A stretch of DNA of 34,600 nt from assembly GCF_016464365.1 (NCBI RefSeq), contig NZ_JADCUC010000012.1, forward strand, positions 1-34,600, given 5' to 3'. This stretch comes from Sandaracinobacteroides hominis. Its GTDB lineage: Bacteria > Pseudomonadota > Alphaproteobacteria > Sphingomonadales > Sphingomonadaceae. This document shows, piece after piece, positions 24,601 through 32,853 of this stretch. How positions within the stretch are numbered: position 1 is the stretch's first letter; every line of letters begins with the position of its first letter. Made by a program: the position numbers and the translations under genes. Under the pieces are notes generated by a model, which was not told where the DNA came from, ran no database searches, and was given only the letters and a program-made list of their open reading frames with translations.

Positions 24601-25433
24601 CGCGGGCCGTTCAGGCGCTGGACGAGGCGGAGGAAGACAACCCCGCCGCCGCCCGCGCTGCCCGTGAAACGGCCGAGCTGGAGGCGGAAGGGGTCAGCGC
24701 CTCCAATGCAGCGCTCCGGGCCGGATCGCGCGTCTTCGGCTCCCGGCCGGGAGCCTATGGGGCCGGGCTGCAGGCGATGATCGACGAAAAGCTGTGGCAC
24801 AGCCGCGCGGATCTGGCCGGCGTCTATCTCGACTGGGGCGGATATGCCTATGGCGGCGGGCAGGAAGGCGCCGGAGAACGCAGCCTTTTCGCGCGGCGGC
24901 TGGCCGCGGCGGATGCGGTTGTGCAGAACCAGGACAACCGCGAGCATGATCTGCTGGACAGCGACGACTATTACCAGTTCGAAGGCGGGATAGCGGCGGC
25001 CATCGAGCATCTGCGTGGCCGCGCGCCGATCAGCTACCACAATGATCACAGCCGCCCGGAACGGCCGGTGATCCGCCGTCTGGAAGACGAGATCGGGCGC
25101 GTGGTCAGGGCGCGGGTGACGAACCCCAAATGGATCGCCGGCGTGATGCGCCACGGCTACAAGGGCGCCTTCGAGATCGCCGCCTCGGTCGACTATCTGT
25201 TCGCCTTCGCAGCGACGACACAGGCGGTGAAGGATCATCATTTCGACGCCGTGCATGCGGCCTTCATCGAGGATGAGGCGGTGCGCGCTTTCATGGCCGA
25301 CAGCAATCCCGCCGCCTTGCGGGAAACGGCCGCGCGGCTTGCCGAGGCGCTGGCGCGTGGGATGTGGAAGCCGAAATCGAACAGCGCGGGCAGGCTGCTC
25401 GCCGGGATAGCAGGAGGCGAGGATGCGCACTGA
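21699..25433 (+). CDS. cobN: Cobaltochelatase large subunit CobN
   Basis: This 1244-residue homologue of the magnesium-chelatase H subunit inserts Co2+ into hydrogenobyrinic acid a,c-diamide in the aerobic pathway. Characteristic blocks include LYVEKVVSRARFVCVALLGGKSYWPYG near residues 70-96, VLANYPNRDGRIGNGVGLDTP in the middle, GKHGNLEWLPGKALALS around residue 552, and in the C-terminal part ALSAWGTANMRTGGDDIAQALALMG and RVSGFFRDAFPEQIDLID. Length is normal. CobN normally needs the AAA+ partners CobS and CobT for ATP hydrolysis; neither is in this window. It overlaps cobO by 11 bases. A related CobN-like branch (HmuS) acts on heme, but the CobW-CobN-CobO order makes cobalt insertion the better reading. 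Confidence 0.94.
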   Translation: MHLLAATPGTISNGDEAIDLDQSPGDILFLTVADSDLACFAQAAADLRAGDDTRPAIRLANLLQLMHPYSVDLYVEKVVSRARFVCVALLGGKSYWPYGIDEIAAVARANGIAFAAIADGQEPDPALTAASTLPPDQLERFRGYLRQGGVANARNFLKAAARLAGRDLGRPAEPLPLADAGLYLPGTERPSLGDVRRDWVAGRPTAMLVFYRALLAAGTLEAVDAVLSGLQAQQLNVVAVHVRSLREAFATDLLSGVLEATQPEVIVNATSFAASRPGDTRTPSVLEQADCPILQLAFAAVDAGEWEERPRGLGPRDLAMNVALPEVDGRIFTRAVAFKAAERFDARTQCGIVVPKVVPGRVEFVARLAANWARLRRTARPDRQVALVLANYPNRDGRIGNGVGLDTPESAAEIIRAMKGAGYAVGMAPTDGRALMQGLLDGRTNDPVSVGRGGEALDLLTYCQHFDRLPQPVRDAMLERWGAPADDPFIVDGAFRLAVHRFGNLAIAVQPARGYHIDPKESYHDPALPPPHAYLAFHIWLEQAFGAQAVVHVGKHGNLEWLPGKALALSESCFPEVCAGPIPQLYPFIVNDPGEGTQAKRRISAVIVDHLTPPLTRAESYGPLKQLEALVDEYYLAAGMDPRRLLRLRGDILDLALSQGLAQDAGAEGDGDDALAAIDNYLCELKEMQIRDGLHVFTRSPEGQLRRDLLVALARVPRGHDRDGQMSLLRALADDLALGFDPLDCRLGDVWEGPLPALLAGLSDDPWRSVGDTVERLELLSLALLDGEAPGPRSGAVLDSIRTDLAPRVDACGEQEKRALLAGLDGRFVQPGPSGAPTRGRADVLPTGRNFYSVDTRSVPTAVAWELGQRSAELLVADFVQREGQYPQAIALSAWGTANMRTGGDDIAQALALMGVRPRWEWSSGRVTGFEILSLTELGRPRVDVTFRVSGFFRDAFPEQIDLIDSAARAVQALDEAEEDNPAAARAARETAELEAEGVSASNAALRAGSRVFGSRPGAYGAGLQAMIDEKLWHSRADLAGVYLDWGGYAYGGGQEGAGERSLFARRLAAADAVVQNQDNREHDLLDSDDYYQFEGGIAAAIEHLRGRAPISYHNDHSRPERPVIRRLEDEIGRVVRARVTNPKWIAGVMRHGYKGAFEIAASVDYLFAFAATTQAVKDHHFDAVHAAFIEDEAVRAFMADSNPAALRETAARLAEALARGMWKPKSNSAGRLLAGIAGGEDAH

Positions 25434-26022
25434 AGCCGAACACAGCAGCCGGATGGCCAAGAAGAAGGCCGCACACGACAGGATCGTCGCGGCCAAGGCA
25501 TTGGAAAAGGGCCTGATCATCGTCCACACCGGCAAGGGCAAGGGCAAGACGACGGCGGCCCTGGGCATGGTGGTGCGTGCCATCGGCCACGGAATGAAGG
25601 TGGGCGTCGTGCAGTTCGTGAAGGGGGCGATGGAGACCGGCGAGGCAGCCGTTTTCGCGAACTTCCCCAATGTCGAGTTCCGCCCCATGGGCGACGGCTT
25701 CACCTGGAACACGCAGGACCGCGAGGCCGACATCGCCTCCGCCCGCGCCGCCTGGACCGAAGTGAAGCGGATGATCGACGACCCGAGCTATGACATGGTG
25801 CTGGCGGACGAGCTGAACATCGTGCTTCGCTATGACTATCTGCCATTGGAGGAGGTGCTGGAGACGCTGCGCGCGAAGCCGGCCGACACGCATGTGCTGA
25901 TCACCGGCCGCAACGCCCCGGAGGCGTTGATCGAGGCGGCGGATCTGGTGACCGACATGACGCTGGTGAAGCACCCGTTCCGCGAGCAGGGCGTGAAGGC
26001 ACAGGCGGGGATCGAGTTCTAA
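25423..26022 (+). CDS. cobO: Corrinoid adenosyltransferase CobO
   Basis: This ATP:cob(I)yrinic acid a,c-diamide adenosyltransferase (BtuR/CobA type) has 199 residues. It forms the Co-C bond of adenosylcorrinoids and can also adenosylate imported cobinamide and cobalamin. The inverted P-loop TGKGKGKTTAALG starts at residue 36; VGVVQFVKGAMETGE and the LADELNIVLRYDYL Walker B-like segment follow. VKHPFREQGVKAQAGIEF is the standard C-terminus. It starts inside cobN (11-base overlap) and closes the riboswitch operon. The enzyme needs a Co(I) corrinoid; no recognised cob(II)yrinate reductase (CobR) is found in the window. It ends 55 bases from the convergent regA. Confidence 0.95.
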   Translation: MRTEAEHSSRMAKKKAAHDRIVAAKALEKGLIIVHTGKGKGKTTAALGMVVRAIGHGMKVGVVQFVKGAMETGEAAVFANFPNVEFRPMGDGFTWNTQDREADIASARAAWTEVKRMIDDPSYDMVLADELNIVLRYDYLPLEEVLETLRAKPADTHVLITGRNAPEALIEAADLVTDMTLVKHPFREQGVKAQAGIEF

Positions 26023-26077
26023 CCCTAAACGGAAGGCGTGGGTTTCTCCCCCTATCCGGCGCGCGTCCGGCTGCCGC

Positions 26078-26608
26078 TTATCGCACCGGGCGCTTTTCCA
26101 GCTTTCGCGCCAGCGTTCGCCGGTGCATGCCCAGCCGGCGGGCGGCTTCGGAAATGTTGAAATCCGTCTCCATCAGCGTCCGGTGGATATGTTCCCACTC
26201 AAGCGTCTTGATCGACGAATGCCGGCCATCGACCGGGATATCGGGATTTCCCTCCTCTCGGGCAAAGGCGGCTTCTATGTCGTCGGTGTTCGATGGCTTG
26301 GCCAGATAATGGTCCGCACCCAGCTTGATCGCCTCTACCGCCGTTGCGATGCTGGCAAAGCCGGTGAGCACCACGATGCGCATCCGTGGAAATGCAGCCC
26401 GCAGTTCCTGCACACAGCCGAGGCCGGAACCGCTGCTCAGCTTCAGGTCGACCACTGCATAGTCTGGCTGCCGTGTTGCCAGCAGCCCGGCAAGCGCGTC
26501 CTGGCTGGCGGCATGCACCACCTGATATCCGCGCCGCTCGAACGATTTCTGCAGGGTCCGCGCAAAGGCGGCGTCGTCCTCCACCAGCACCAGCAGCGGT
26601 GCCTTCAT
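26078..26608 (-). CDS. regA: Response regulator RegA/PrrA/ActR family
   Basis: This redox response regulator of 176 residues has a receiver domain with acidic D11/D12, phospho-acceptor D54 (VVDLKLSSGSGL), T82 and K104, a linker, and a C-terminal Fis-type helix-turn-helix (NISEAARRLGMHRRTLARKL, 151-170). This short two-domain build without an AAA+ module is specific to the RegA/PrrA/ActR group, which in alphaproteobacteria controls respiration, photosynthesis, nitrogen and carbon fixation genes. Its ATG overlaps the end of regB by 4 bases. It is the last gene of the minus-strand cyo-SURF1-regB-regA unit. No photosynthesis genes are in the window, so its local targets are probably respiratory. 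Confidence 0.92.
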   Translation of the reverse strand: MKAPLLVLVEDDAAFARTLQKSFERRGYQVVHAASQDALAGLLATRQPDYAVVDLKLSSGSGLGCVQELRAAFPRMRIVVLTGFASIATAVEAIKLGADHYLAKPSNTDDIEAAFAREEGNPDIPVDGRHSSIKTLEWEHIHRTLMETDFNISEAARRLGMHRRTLARKLEKRPVR

Positions 26609-27906
26609 GTCGCCGGCACCGAGATGCTGGACAGCGGCAGCCGGATCGATACCGCCGCGCCGCCACCCGGCAGGTTGCGCGCAGAGGCTTCACCCCCAAG
26701 TTTGCGCACGACATTCACCAGCAGGAACAGCCCCAGTCCGCCGCCGGGCTTGTCCCTGGTGGAATGATATGGCCGGCCGAACGCCTGCAGCATTTCTGCG
26801 GTGAAGCCGGGCCCGCGATCGGATATCTCCAGCATCAGCATGCCATTTTCCCGTTCGGCCAGAATGCCCACCCATTGCGGAGAGACATGCAGCGCATTGT
26901 CAATCGCATTGCCGATCACCTGCCGCAAGGCCGGATCGGCCAGGATGGGCACATCCGCGTCCAGCCGATCGGTCAGCATGATTGCCGGATAGCGCCGGTC
27001 GGTCTTCCATTCCGCGACGATATCGCGGAGGAACCGGCGTGCCGTCGTTCGCGCCGGCGCTATGCCGCGCGCTTCCCCGGCAGACATCAGGATGCCGCTT
27101 ACAATCGTCTTGCAGCTTTCGATGGCGGCGATCATGTCCGATAGATCGGCCTGCAGTTCCGTGTCGCCGGCCAGCGCCGGCAGCTGCCGCCAGTCTCCGG
27201 CCAGCACGGCCATGGTGGAAAGGGGCGTGCCCAGCTCATGGGCGGCCCCGGATGCCAGCATGCCCATGCGAACGATATGATCCTCTTCCGCCGCCTGCTG
27301 GCGGATCGCCGCAAGCGCTGCATCGCGATCCGAAAGGTTGCGGCTGATCCGCGTGACGAACACCACCAGCAGCACCGATACCAGCGCCAGGCACACGAGG
27401 CTGCCGGCGATCTGCAGGTTCAGCGGGCCGCCTTGCAGCGCGGGGGGGATTTCCAGCGGCCGCTGGTTGAAGGCCAGCAGCGGCAGCGCAAGGAAAACCG
27501 CCCCGACGATCGCCCAGCTCGTGGCCGGCCGCAACAGGATGGCGCCAAGCACGATCTGCAGCAGATACAGCATCAGGAACGGGTTGGTGACGCCGCCGCT
27601 GTGAAACAGCTGCCAGGTGAGGGCGACGACATCCAGCAACAACGCCATCGTCAGTTCGGCATTGGAGATGGCGGCGCGGTGGAAGACGACAGGAATGGTG
27701 ACCAGATTGATCAGGATGAGGATCGCGGGCGCCAGCAGCAATGGCGCCAGCGGCAGGGCAATGCCCATTCCCCAGTGAACGACGATAACGGTTGCCAGCT
27801 GACCCACCACCGCCAGCCAGCGCAATTGCACCAGCAGCAGCATGTTGCGACGGCCGGCATCGCTTTCGGCCGCGGTCACGCTCCGGATGCGCCAGTTCCC
27901 GATCAT
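26605..27906 (-). CDS. regB: Redox sensor histidine kinase RegB/PrrB/ActS family
   Basis: This membrane sensor kinase has 433 residues from the ATG at 27906 (ATGA overlap with SURF1); an open frame 36 bases longer exists but lies in SURF1. About six hydrophobic helices fill residues 25-185. The loop GGVTNPF (104-110) is the quinone-sensing motif of the family. After a linker come the H-box ASGAAHELGTPLS with H223, a cysteine near 265 at the place of the redox-active Cys of RegB, the N-box NAIDNALHVS, and DRGPGF with GGGLGLFL for ATP binding. It is inferred to phosphorylate RegA, encoded next. The pair follows the ubiquinol oxidase genes, whose activity would change the quinone state that this protein senses. 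Confidence 0.92.
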   Translation of the reverse strand: MIGNWRIRSVTAAESDAGRRNMLLLVQLRWLAVVGQLATVIVVHWGMGIALPLAPLLLAPAILILINLVTIPVVFHRAAISNAELTMALLLDVVALTWQLFHSGGVTNPFLMLYLLQIVLGAILLRPATSWAIVGAVFLALPLLAFNQRPLEIPPALQGGPLNLQIAGSLVCLALVSVLLVVFVTRISRNLSDRDAALAAIRQQAAEEDHIVRMGMLASGAAHELGTPLSTMAVLAGDWRQLPALAGDTELQADLSDMIAAIESCKTIVSGILMSAGEARGIAPARTTARRFLRDIVAEWKTDRRYPAIMLTDRLDADVPILADPALRQVIGNAIDNALHVSPQWVGILAERENGMLMLEISDRGPGFTAEMLQAFGRPYHSTRDKPGGGLGLFLLVNVVRKLGGEASARNLPGGGAAVSIRLPLSSISVPAT

Positions 27907-28718
27907 GGCGGGCCGGTCCCTGCCGGACGCCAGACGATCCACGCGCCGCCAATCGCCAGGATCGCAAGGGCAAACCAGGTCAGCGCATAGATCATGTGAT
28001 GGTCGGAAAAGCGGATCACCGTCAGGCCGCCCACCGGCGTGCCGGGTCCGGCCCCGGAGGCGCGGGCTTCTTCAAAGGCAGATGCGTCGGCATCGATGAA
28101 GTAGGGCGCCGTCAAGCCGCTTCCCATGGCCGCCGAAATGGCTGTCACGTCGCGCGAATACCATTTGCGGGCTGCCGGGTCATTCTCCCGCAGGAAGCCG
28201 CCGCCGGGCTCTGTCAGGCGCAACAGACCGGTGACGGAGACGTTCCCGGACGGCGGCGGTGCGACCTTCTGGCCCGCCGGCACGAAGCCCCGGTTCACCA
28301 ATATCCGATAGGGCCCCGTATCGAGCGGCTGCATCACCCAGTATCCGCCGCCGAGTTCGGTGACGGCTTTCACCAGCTCGGGCTTCACCGGAAGATACCG
28401 CCCGTTCACCTGCACCCGCAGATAGCCGTGGCTGCCGGCCGTCAGCTCACCCCAGGCGGCGGGCGGCGGCGGCGCGACGGGCGGCGCATGGGCGCGGCTG
28501 TCCACCGCCGCGATCAGGTCCTGCTTCCAGGCCCGGCGCTCCAGCTGCCAGAAGCCCAGCGCGGCCAGCGCCGCCGCCGCCAGCAGCAGGCCCGCCGCAA
28601 GCAAGGCAGACGGCACCCGGCGCCCGCGCCGGGAGGGTGTTTCCGCCTGCGTCAGCGCCTCTACCGGATATCGTGGATAGCCGGCATCATGTTCGTGTTC
28701 AGGTGGTGCATTACCCAC
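27903..28718 (-). CDS. SURF1 family oxidase assembly protein
   Basis: This SURF1/Shy1-family protein assists insertion of heme into subunit I of heme-copper oxidases. Two membrane helices flank a periplasmic domain: an N-terminal helix ending in LGFWQLERRAWKQDLI (the WQ..R..WK motif) and a C-terminal helix FALAILAIGGAWIVW. RILVNRGFVP is the conserved VNRG motif. The first codon is uncertain: ATG 28718 gives 271 residues but a 58-base overlap with cyoD, while GTG 28622 gives a more usual 239 residues; neither has a clear ribosome-binding site. In E. coli the cyo operon ends with cyoE (heme O synthase) instead, so SURF1 here takes that position. Confidence 0.87.
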   Translation of the reverse strand: MGNAPPEHEHDAGYPRYPVEALTQAETPSRRGRRVPSALLAAGLLLAAAALAALGFWQLERRAWKQDLIAAVDSRAHAPPVAPPPPAAWGELTAGSHGYLRVQVNGRYLPVKPELVKAVTELGGGYWVMQPLDTGPYRILVNRGFVPAGQKVAPPPSGNVSVTGLLRLTEPGGGFLRENDPAARKWYSRDVTAISAAMGSGLTAPYFIDADASAFEEARASGAGPGTPVGGLTVIRFSDHHMIYALTWFALAILAIGGAWIVWRPAGTGPP

Positions 28719-29029
28719 AGGGACCCGCTCAGCATGATGACGACGACGATGATGGTGAACACCAGTGCGGTAAGTGTCCAGCCTCCTTCCGACTTGCCGT
28801 TCATATGCAGGAAGTAGATCATGTGCACCACCACCTGCACGACCGCGAAGGCCATGACGAGGACGGCGGTGATATCGTTGGGCAACGGCCGCGCCATCAC
28901 CAGCCAGAACGGCACCGCCGTCAGGATCGCCGCCAGCACGAAGCCGATCACATAATCGCGCATCGAGCCATGGGATGCGCCATCGCCATGCGCGGCATGC
29001 CCGTCCGGTGCCGGATGTTCTGTGCTCAC
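28661..29029 (-). CDS. cyoD: Cytochrome o ubiquinol oxidase subunit IV (CyoD)
   Basis: This small membrane subunit has 122 residues and three helices after a His/Ala-rich polar N-terminus ([16 protein letters not shown]). [21 protein letters not shown] and [17 protein letters not shown] match the subunit IV family, including the conserved VHMIYFLHM. It stabilises assembly of the copper-containing subunit I. The GTG at 29029 is taken as start because it overlaps the cyoC stop by 4 bases (GTGA); the open frame upstream has no family match. Slightly longer than the E. coli protein (about 109) because of the N-terminal extension. Confidence 0.9.
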   Translation of the reverse strand: MSTEHPAPDGHAAHGDGASHGSMRDYVIGFVLAAILTAVPFWLVMARPLPNDITAVLVMAFAVVQVVVHMIYFLHMNGKSEGGWTLTALVFTIIVVVIMLSGSLWVMHHLNTNMMPAIHDIR

Positions 29030-29655
29030 CGCAACATTCCCATCAGATAGACAAGGGTGAAGACGCCGATCCAGATCACGTCCAGGAAGTGCCAGAACAG
29101 GCTGAGACACATCAACCGCCGCTGGTTCGCCGGCTTCAGGCCATGGCGATCGATCTGGACCATCAGGGTGACCAGCCAGATGATGCCGAAGGTCACGTGC
29201 AGCCCGTGGGTGCCGACAAGGGTGAAGAAGGCGGACAGGAAGGCGCTGCGCTGCGGCGTCGCGCCCAGATGGATCAGATGGTGAAACTCATAGAGTTCGA
29301 TGCCCAGGAACATCAGCCCGAACAGGCCGGTGACGCCCAGCCAGAGCAGTGTCTGGCGCTGTTCCCCGCGGGCCATCGCCAGCATCGCAAAGCCATAGGT
29401 GATCGATGAAAACAGCAGCATGGCCGTGTTCAGCGCAACCAGGGGCAGATCGAACAGATCCTGCGGCCCCGGCCCGGCCGCCAGATTGCCGCCCAGCACG
29501 GCATAGGTCGCGAACAGGATGGCGAAGATCAGGCAATCGCTCATCAGGTAGATCCAGAAGCCCAGCAGGGTGCTGCCGCCTTCCGGATGGTCGTGCTCGT
29601 GCAGGTCGTAGAAATGCGCGGTCAGGTCCGCGGGAAGCTGCTGGCTGCTCTGCAT
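29026..29655 (-). CDS. cyoC: Cytochrome o ubiquinol oxidase subunit III (CyoC)
   Basis: This 209-residue membrane subunit has five helices, as in E. coli Cyo[25 protein letters not shown] near residues 31-54, [15 protein letters not shown], and [19 protein letters not shown] are the typical helix sequences of heme-copper oxidase subunit III. It surrounds subunit I and supports proton uptake and stability. The ATG at 29655 follows the cyoB stop by 3 bases, and its own stop overlaps the cyoD GTG. Confidence 0.94.
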   Translation of the reverse strand: MQSSQQLPADLTAHFYDLHEHDHPEGGSTLLGFWIYLMSDCLIFAILFATYAVLGGNLAAGPGPQDLFDLPLVALNTAMLLFSSITYGFAMLAMARGEQRQTLLWLGVTGLFGLMFLGIELYEFHHLIHLGATPQRSAFLSAFFTLVGTHGLHVTFGIIWLVTLMVQIDRHGLKPANQRRLMCLSLFWHFLDVIWIGVFTLVYLMGMLR

Positions 29656-29658
29656 CGA

Positions 29659-31683
29659 TCAGGCCCCCCCTGCCGCCTGCGCGCCGGCCAGCTGGCGGGT
29701 GCGCGCGGCCTCCGTTTCAGAGACGGTATCGGCGGCGATGTGAAAATCGCGGTGATAGTTGAACGTGTGCGCGATACTGACGGCGATGACGGCAAGCAGG
29801 CTCAGCGCTGCCAGCCACCACATGTACCAGATCATCGCAAATCCGCCGACGATGCAGATCGCCGACAGAATCACCCCGGTGCCGGTGTTCCGCGGCATAT
29901 GGATCGCGCGGAACCCCGATTCCGGACGCTTCACCCCGGCCTGCTTCATCTCGTGCCAGGCATCGAGCGAATGCACCACGGGGGTGAAGGCGAAATTATA
30001 GTCCGGCGGCGGCGACGACGTCGCCCACTCCAGCGTGCGGCCATTCCAGGGGTCTCCGCTGCTGTCGCGCAGACTGTCGCGCCGCCAGATGGAAACCGCG
30101 AACTGCACCAGCATCGCCCCGATGCCCGCCGCGATGACAACGGCACCGATGCCGGCGATCACGAACCAGATCTGCAGCGATGGATCGTCGAACACGCGCA
30201 TCCGCCGCGTCACCCCCATCAGCCCCAGAATATAGAGCGGCATGAAGGCCAGCCAGAAGCCGACAACCCAGCACCAGAAGCTGATCTTGCCCCAGAACAC
30301 ATCCAGCTTGAAGCCGAACGCCTTGGGCCACCAGAAATTGATCGCCGCAAACAGCCCGAACAGCACCCCGCCAATGATCACGTTATGGAAATGCGCGATC
30401 AGGAACAGCGAGTTGTGCAGCACGAAATCCGCCGGCGGCACCGCCAGCAGCACGCCCGTCATACCGCCGATCACAAAGGTCAGCATGAACGCGATCGTCC
30501 ACATCATCGGCAATTCGAAGCGGATGCGGCCACGGTACATGGTGAACAGCCAGTTGAAGAGCTTGGCGCCGGTCGGGATGGAGATAACCATGGTGGTGAT
30601 GCCAAAGAAGCTGTTCACCGAGGCACCAGACCCCATGGTGAAGAAATGGTGCAACCAGACCACATAGGAAAGAATGGTGATGACGATCGTTGCGTAGACC
30701 ATCGACGTGTAGCCAAACAGCCGCTTGCCCGAAAAGGTGGAGGTGACTTCGGAAAACACGCCGAACAGCGGCAGGATCAGAATATAGACTTCCGGATGGC
30801 CCCAGATCCAGATGAGATTGACGTACATCATCGGGCTGCCGCCGAAATCGTTGGTGAAGAAATTGGTCCCCACATAGCGATCGAGCGTCAGCAGCGTGAG
30901 CACGGCCGTCAGCACCGGGAAGGATGCAACGATCAGCACGTTGGTGCACAGGCTGGTCCAGGTGAAGACGGGCATCTTCATCAACGTCATCCCCGGAGCG
31001 CGCAGCTTCAGGATCGTGACGATCAGGTTTATGCCCGAAAGCGTCGTGCCGACGCCGGCGATCTGCAGCGACCAGATATAATAGTCGACCCCCGAGGCCG
31101 GGCTGTAGGCGATGCCGGAGAGCGGCGGGTAGGCAAGCCAGCCCGTCTGCGCAAACTCCCCGACGAACAGCGACGCCATCACCAGCACCGCCCCCGCTGT
31201 CGTCATCCAGAAGCTGAAATTGTTGAGGAATGGAAAGGACACGTCGCGTGCGCCGATCTGCAGCGGCACGATATAGTTCATCAGCCCGGTGACAAACGGC
31301 ATTGCGACGAAGAAGATCATGATCACGCCGTGCGCGGTGAAGATCTGATCGTAATGATGCGCGTTGAGATATCCTTCAGAGCCGTTGAAGGCCATGGCCT
31401 GCTGCAGCCGCATCATGATGGCATCGGCAAAGCCCCTGAGGAACATCACCAGCCCCAGCACCATGTACATGATGCCGATCTTCTTGTGATCGACGCTGGT
31501 GAACCAGTCGTTCCACAACATGCCCCACAGCCTGTAGCGCGTCAGCAGGGCCAGCGTGGTGAGGCCGCCGATCACCACGGCAACGAAGGTGGCGACGACG
31601 ATCGGCTCGTGCAGGGGCAGGGCATCCAGCGACAGGCGCCCGAAAACAGGATGGATTGCGACAGGCGCAGCGGCGGACATCAA
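29659..31683 (-). CDS. cyoB: Cytochrome o ubiquinol oxidase subunit I (CyoB)
   Basis: This catalytic subunit of the bo3-type quinol oxidase has 674 residues. It reduces O2 to water with ubiquinol electrons while pumping protons. All cofactor ligands are visible: H118 (FTAHGVIM, low-spin heme); H296 with Y300 (GHPEVY, CuB ligand and cross-linked tyrosine, with E298 of the proton channel); H345-H346 (LHHFF, CuB); and H431/H433 (AHFHNV, high-spin and low-spin heme). Length and 14-15 helices fit CyoB rather than a cytochrome c oxidase subunit I. It lies 9 bases after cyoA and 3 before cyoC in one transcript. Confidence 0.97.
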   Translation of the reverse strand: MMSAAAPVAIHPVFGRLSLDALPLHEPIVVATFVAVVIGGLTTLALLTRYRLWGMLWNDWFTSVDHKKIGIMYMVLGLVMFLRGFADAIMMRLQQAMAFNGSEGYLNAHHYDQIFTAHGVIMIFFVAMPFVTGLMNYIVPLQIGARDVSFPFLNNFSFWMTTAGAVLVMASLFVGEFAQTGWLAYPPLSGIAYSPASGVDYYIWSLQIAGVGTTLSGINLIVTILKLRAPGMTLMKMPVFTWTSLCTNVLIVASFPVLTAVLTLLTLDRYVGTNFFTNDFGGSPMMYVNLIWIWGHPEVYILILPLFGVFSEVTSTFSGKRLFGYTSMVYATIVITILSYVVWLHHFFTMGSGASVNSFFGITTMVISIPTGAKLFNWLFTMYRGRIRFELPMMWTIAFMLTFVIGGMTGVLLAVPPADFVLHNSLFLIAHFHNVIIGGVLFGLFAAINFWWPKAFGFKLDVFWGKISFWCWVVGFWLAFMPLYILGLMGVTRRMRVFDDPSLQIWFVIAGIGAVVIAAGIGAMLVQFAVSIWRRDSLRDSSGDPWNGRTLEWATSSPPPDYNFAFTPVVHSLDAWHEMKQAGVKRPESGFRAIHMPRNTGTGVILSAICIVGGFAMIWYMWWLAALSLLAVIAVSIAHTFNYHRDFHIAADTVSETEAARTRQLAGAQAAGGA

Positions 31684-31692
31684 AAATAGCCT

Positions 31693-32853
31693 TCAACGAG
31701 CAGCGGGTAGCGGCGTGATGCGGGAAAGCAGCGTCTGCGAGCCGTTGACCAGCCCGGCGCCCAGAAGCGGTGCAAGCACCACCGGAGTCGGCAGTTCGAA
31801 ATTGTCGGCGGCCACCGGCCTGGTGTCGCAGGTGGCAGCCACCATCATCCGCGCGGGTCGCCCGCCCTCGCTGCCACGCCCGGCGAACTTGTCATAGGAA
31901 AGCTGGCCCACATTATAGGCTCCGGCAAGGCCGAGGCCGCCCCGGGCATCGATCGACATCATGTCGTGCATGCACATCTTGCCGGGTTCGACGCAAAGAT
32001 TGAGCACGGCATGGAACAGGTCGCGCTCCACCTGTGCGAACCGGATCACCGGCACATTCTCGCTTGGCCGCTCCAGTTCCAGATATGCCATCCGATCCAG
32101 CCTGCCGCCGCCTGCGCGCACGTCGCTTATCCAGCGGTCGAAATCCGCCTGGCTGAGCCCGTGCGCGTGGAAGCGCATGCCAGAGAATCCCGCGCCGCTA
32201 TAATTGGCTGAAAAGCCCCGATAGCTGCCGGGGCGGTTGAACACGGCATGCAGCTTTGTCTCCATGCCGGGCATCGCATAGATCTGCCCGGCAAGCGCGG
32301 GTACGTAGAAGCTGTTCATCACCGACGAGGATGAAATGCGGAAGCGGATGGGCCGGTCTATCGGAGCAGCCAGCTCGTTTACCGTCGCGATGCCATATTC
32401 GGGGTAGATGAACAGCCATTTCCAGTCGAGCGCGACGACCTGAACTTCCAGCGGGCGGGTATCGGGCAGCACCGGCTGCCCGGGGCTGACGCGCGCCAGC
32501 GGCCGATAGGGGTCCAGCAGATGCGTGCCCACCCAGGTGACCGCGCCCAGGCAGATAATGATCAGCAGGGGGGCGCCCCAGATGGCCAGCTCCAGGTGGG
32601 TCGAGTGGTTCCATTCCGGATCATAGCGGGCTTCGCGATTGGCGGCGCGATACGTCCACGCGAAAAAGATCGTCATCGCCATCACGGGCACAATGACGAT
32701 CAGCATCAGCAGCGTGGACAGTATGACAAGATTGCCCTGCTGCCTTGCGATATCGCCGGCCGCATCCAGCACGACCATGTCGCAGCCCGGCAGCAGCGCC
32801 AGCGGCGCAAGCGACAGGATTCCGAAGAGACGGCCGTGGCGTGGGTGAGGCAT
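31693..32853 (-). CDS. cyoA: Cytochrome o ubiquinol oxidase subunit II (CyoA)
   Basis: This subunit II of the bo3 quinol oxidase has 386 residues from the ATG at 32853. The signal peptide ends in LALLPGC, a lipobox, so the mature protein is an inner-membrane lipoprotein. Two membrane helices (LVILSTLLMLIVIVPVMAM and IWGAPLLIIICLGAVTWVG) are followed by a periplasmic cupredoxin domain (LDWKWLFIYPEYGIATVNEL, MNSFYVPALAGQIYAMPGM, GAGFSGMRFHAHGLSQADFDRW). The CuA Cys-Cys-His-Met ligand set is missing, as expected for a quinol rather than cytochrome c oxidase. The reading frame stays open far upstream on the minus strand, but that extension is only the shadow of the MFS gene. Confidence 0.95.
   Translation of the reverse strand: MPHPRHGRLFGILSLAPLALLPGCDMVVLDAAGDIARQQGNLVILSTLLMLIVIVPVMAMTIFFAWTYRAANREARYDPEWNHSTHLELAIWGAPLLIIICLGAVTWVGTHLLDPYRPLARVSPGQPVLPDTRPLEVQVVALDWKWLFIYPEYGIATVNELAAPIDRPIRFRISSSSVMNSFYVPALAGQIYAMPGMETKLHAVFNRPGSYRGFSANYSGAGFSGMRFHAHGLSQADFDRWISDVRAGGGRLDRMAYLELERPSENVPVIRFAQVERDLFHAVLNLCVEPGKMCMHDMMSIDARGGLGLAGAYNVGQLSYDKFAGRGSEGGRPARMMVAATCDTRPVAADNFELPTPVVLAPLLGAGLVNGSQTLLSRITPLPAAR

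Noticed and set aside
29587-31689. A 700-codon plus-strand open frame opposite cyoB.
   Set aside because: CyoB on the minus strand has all heme and copper ligands; the opposite frame is His/Asp/Gln-rich low-complexity shadow.
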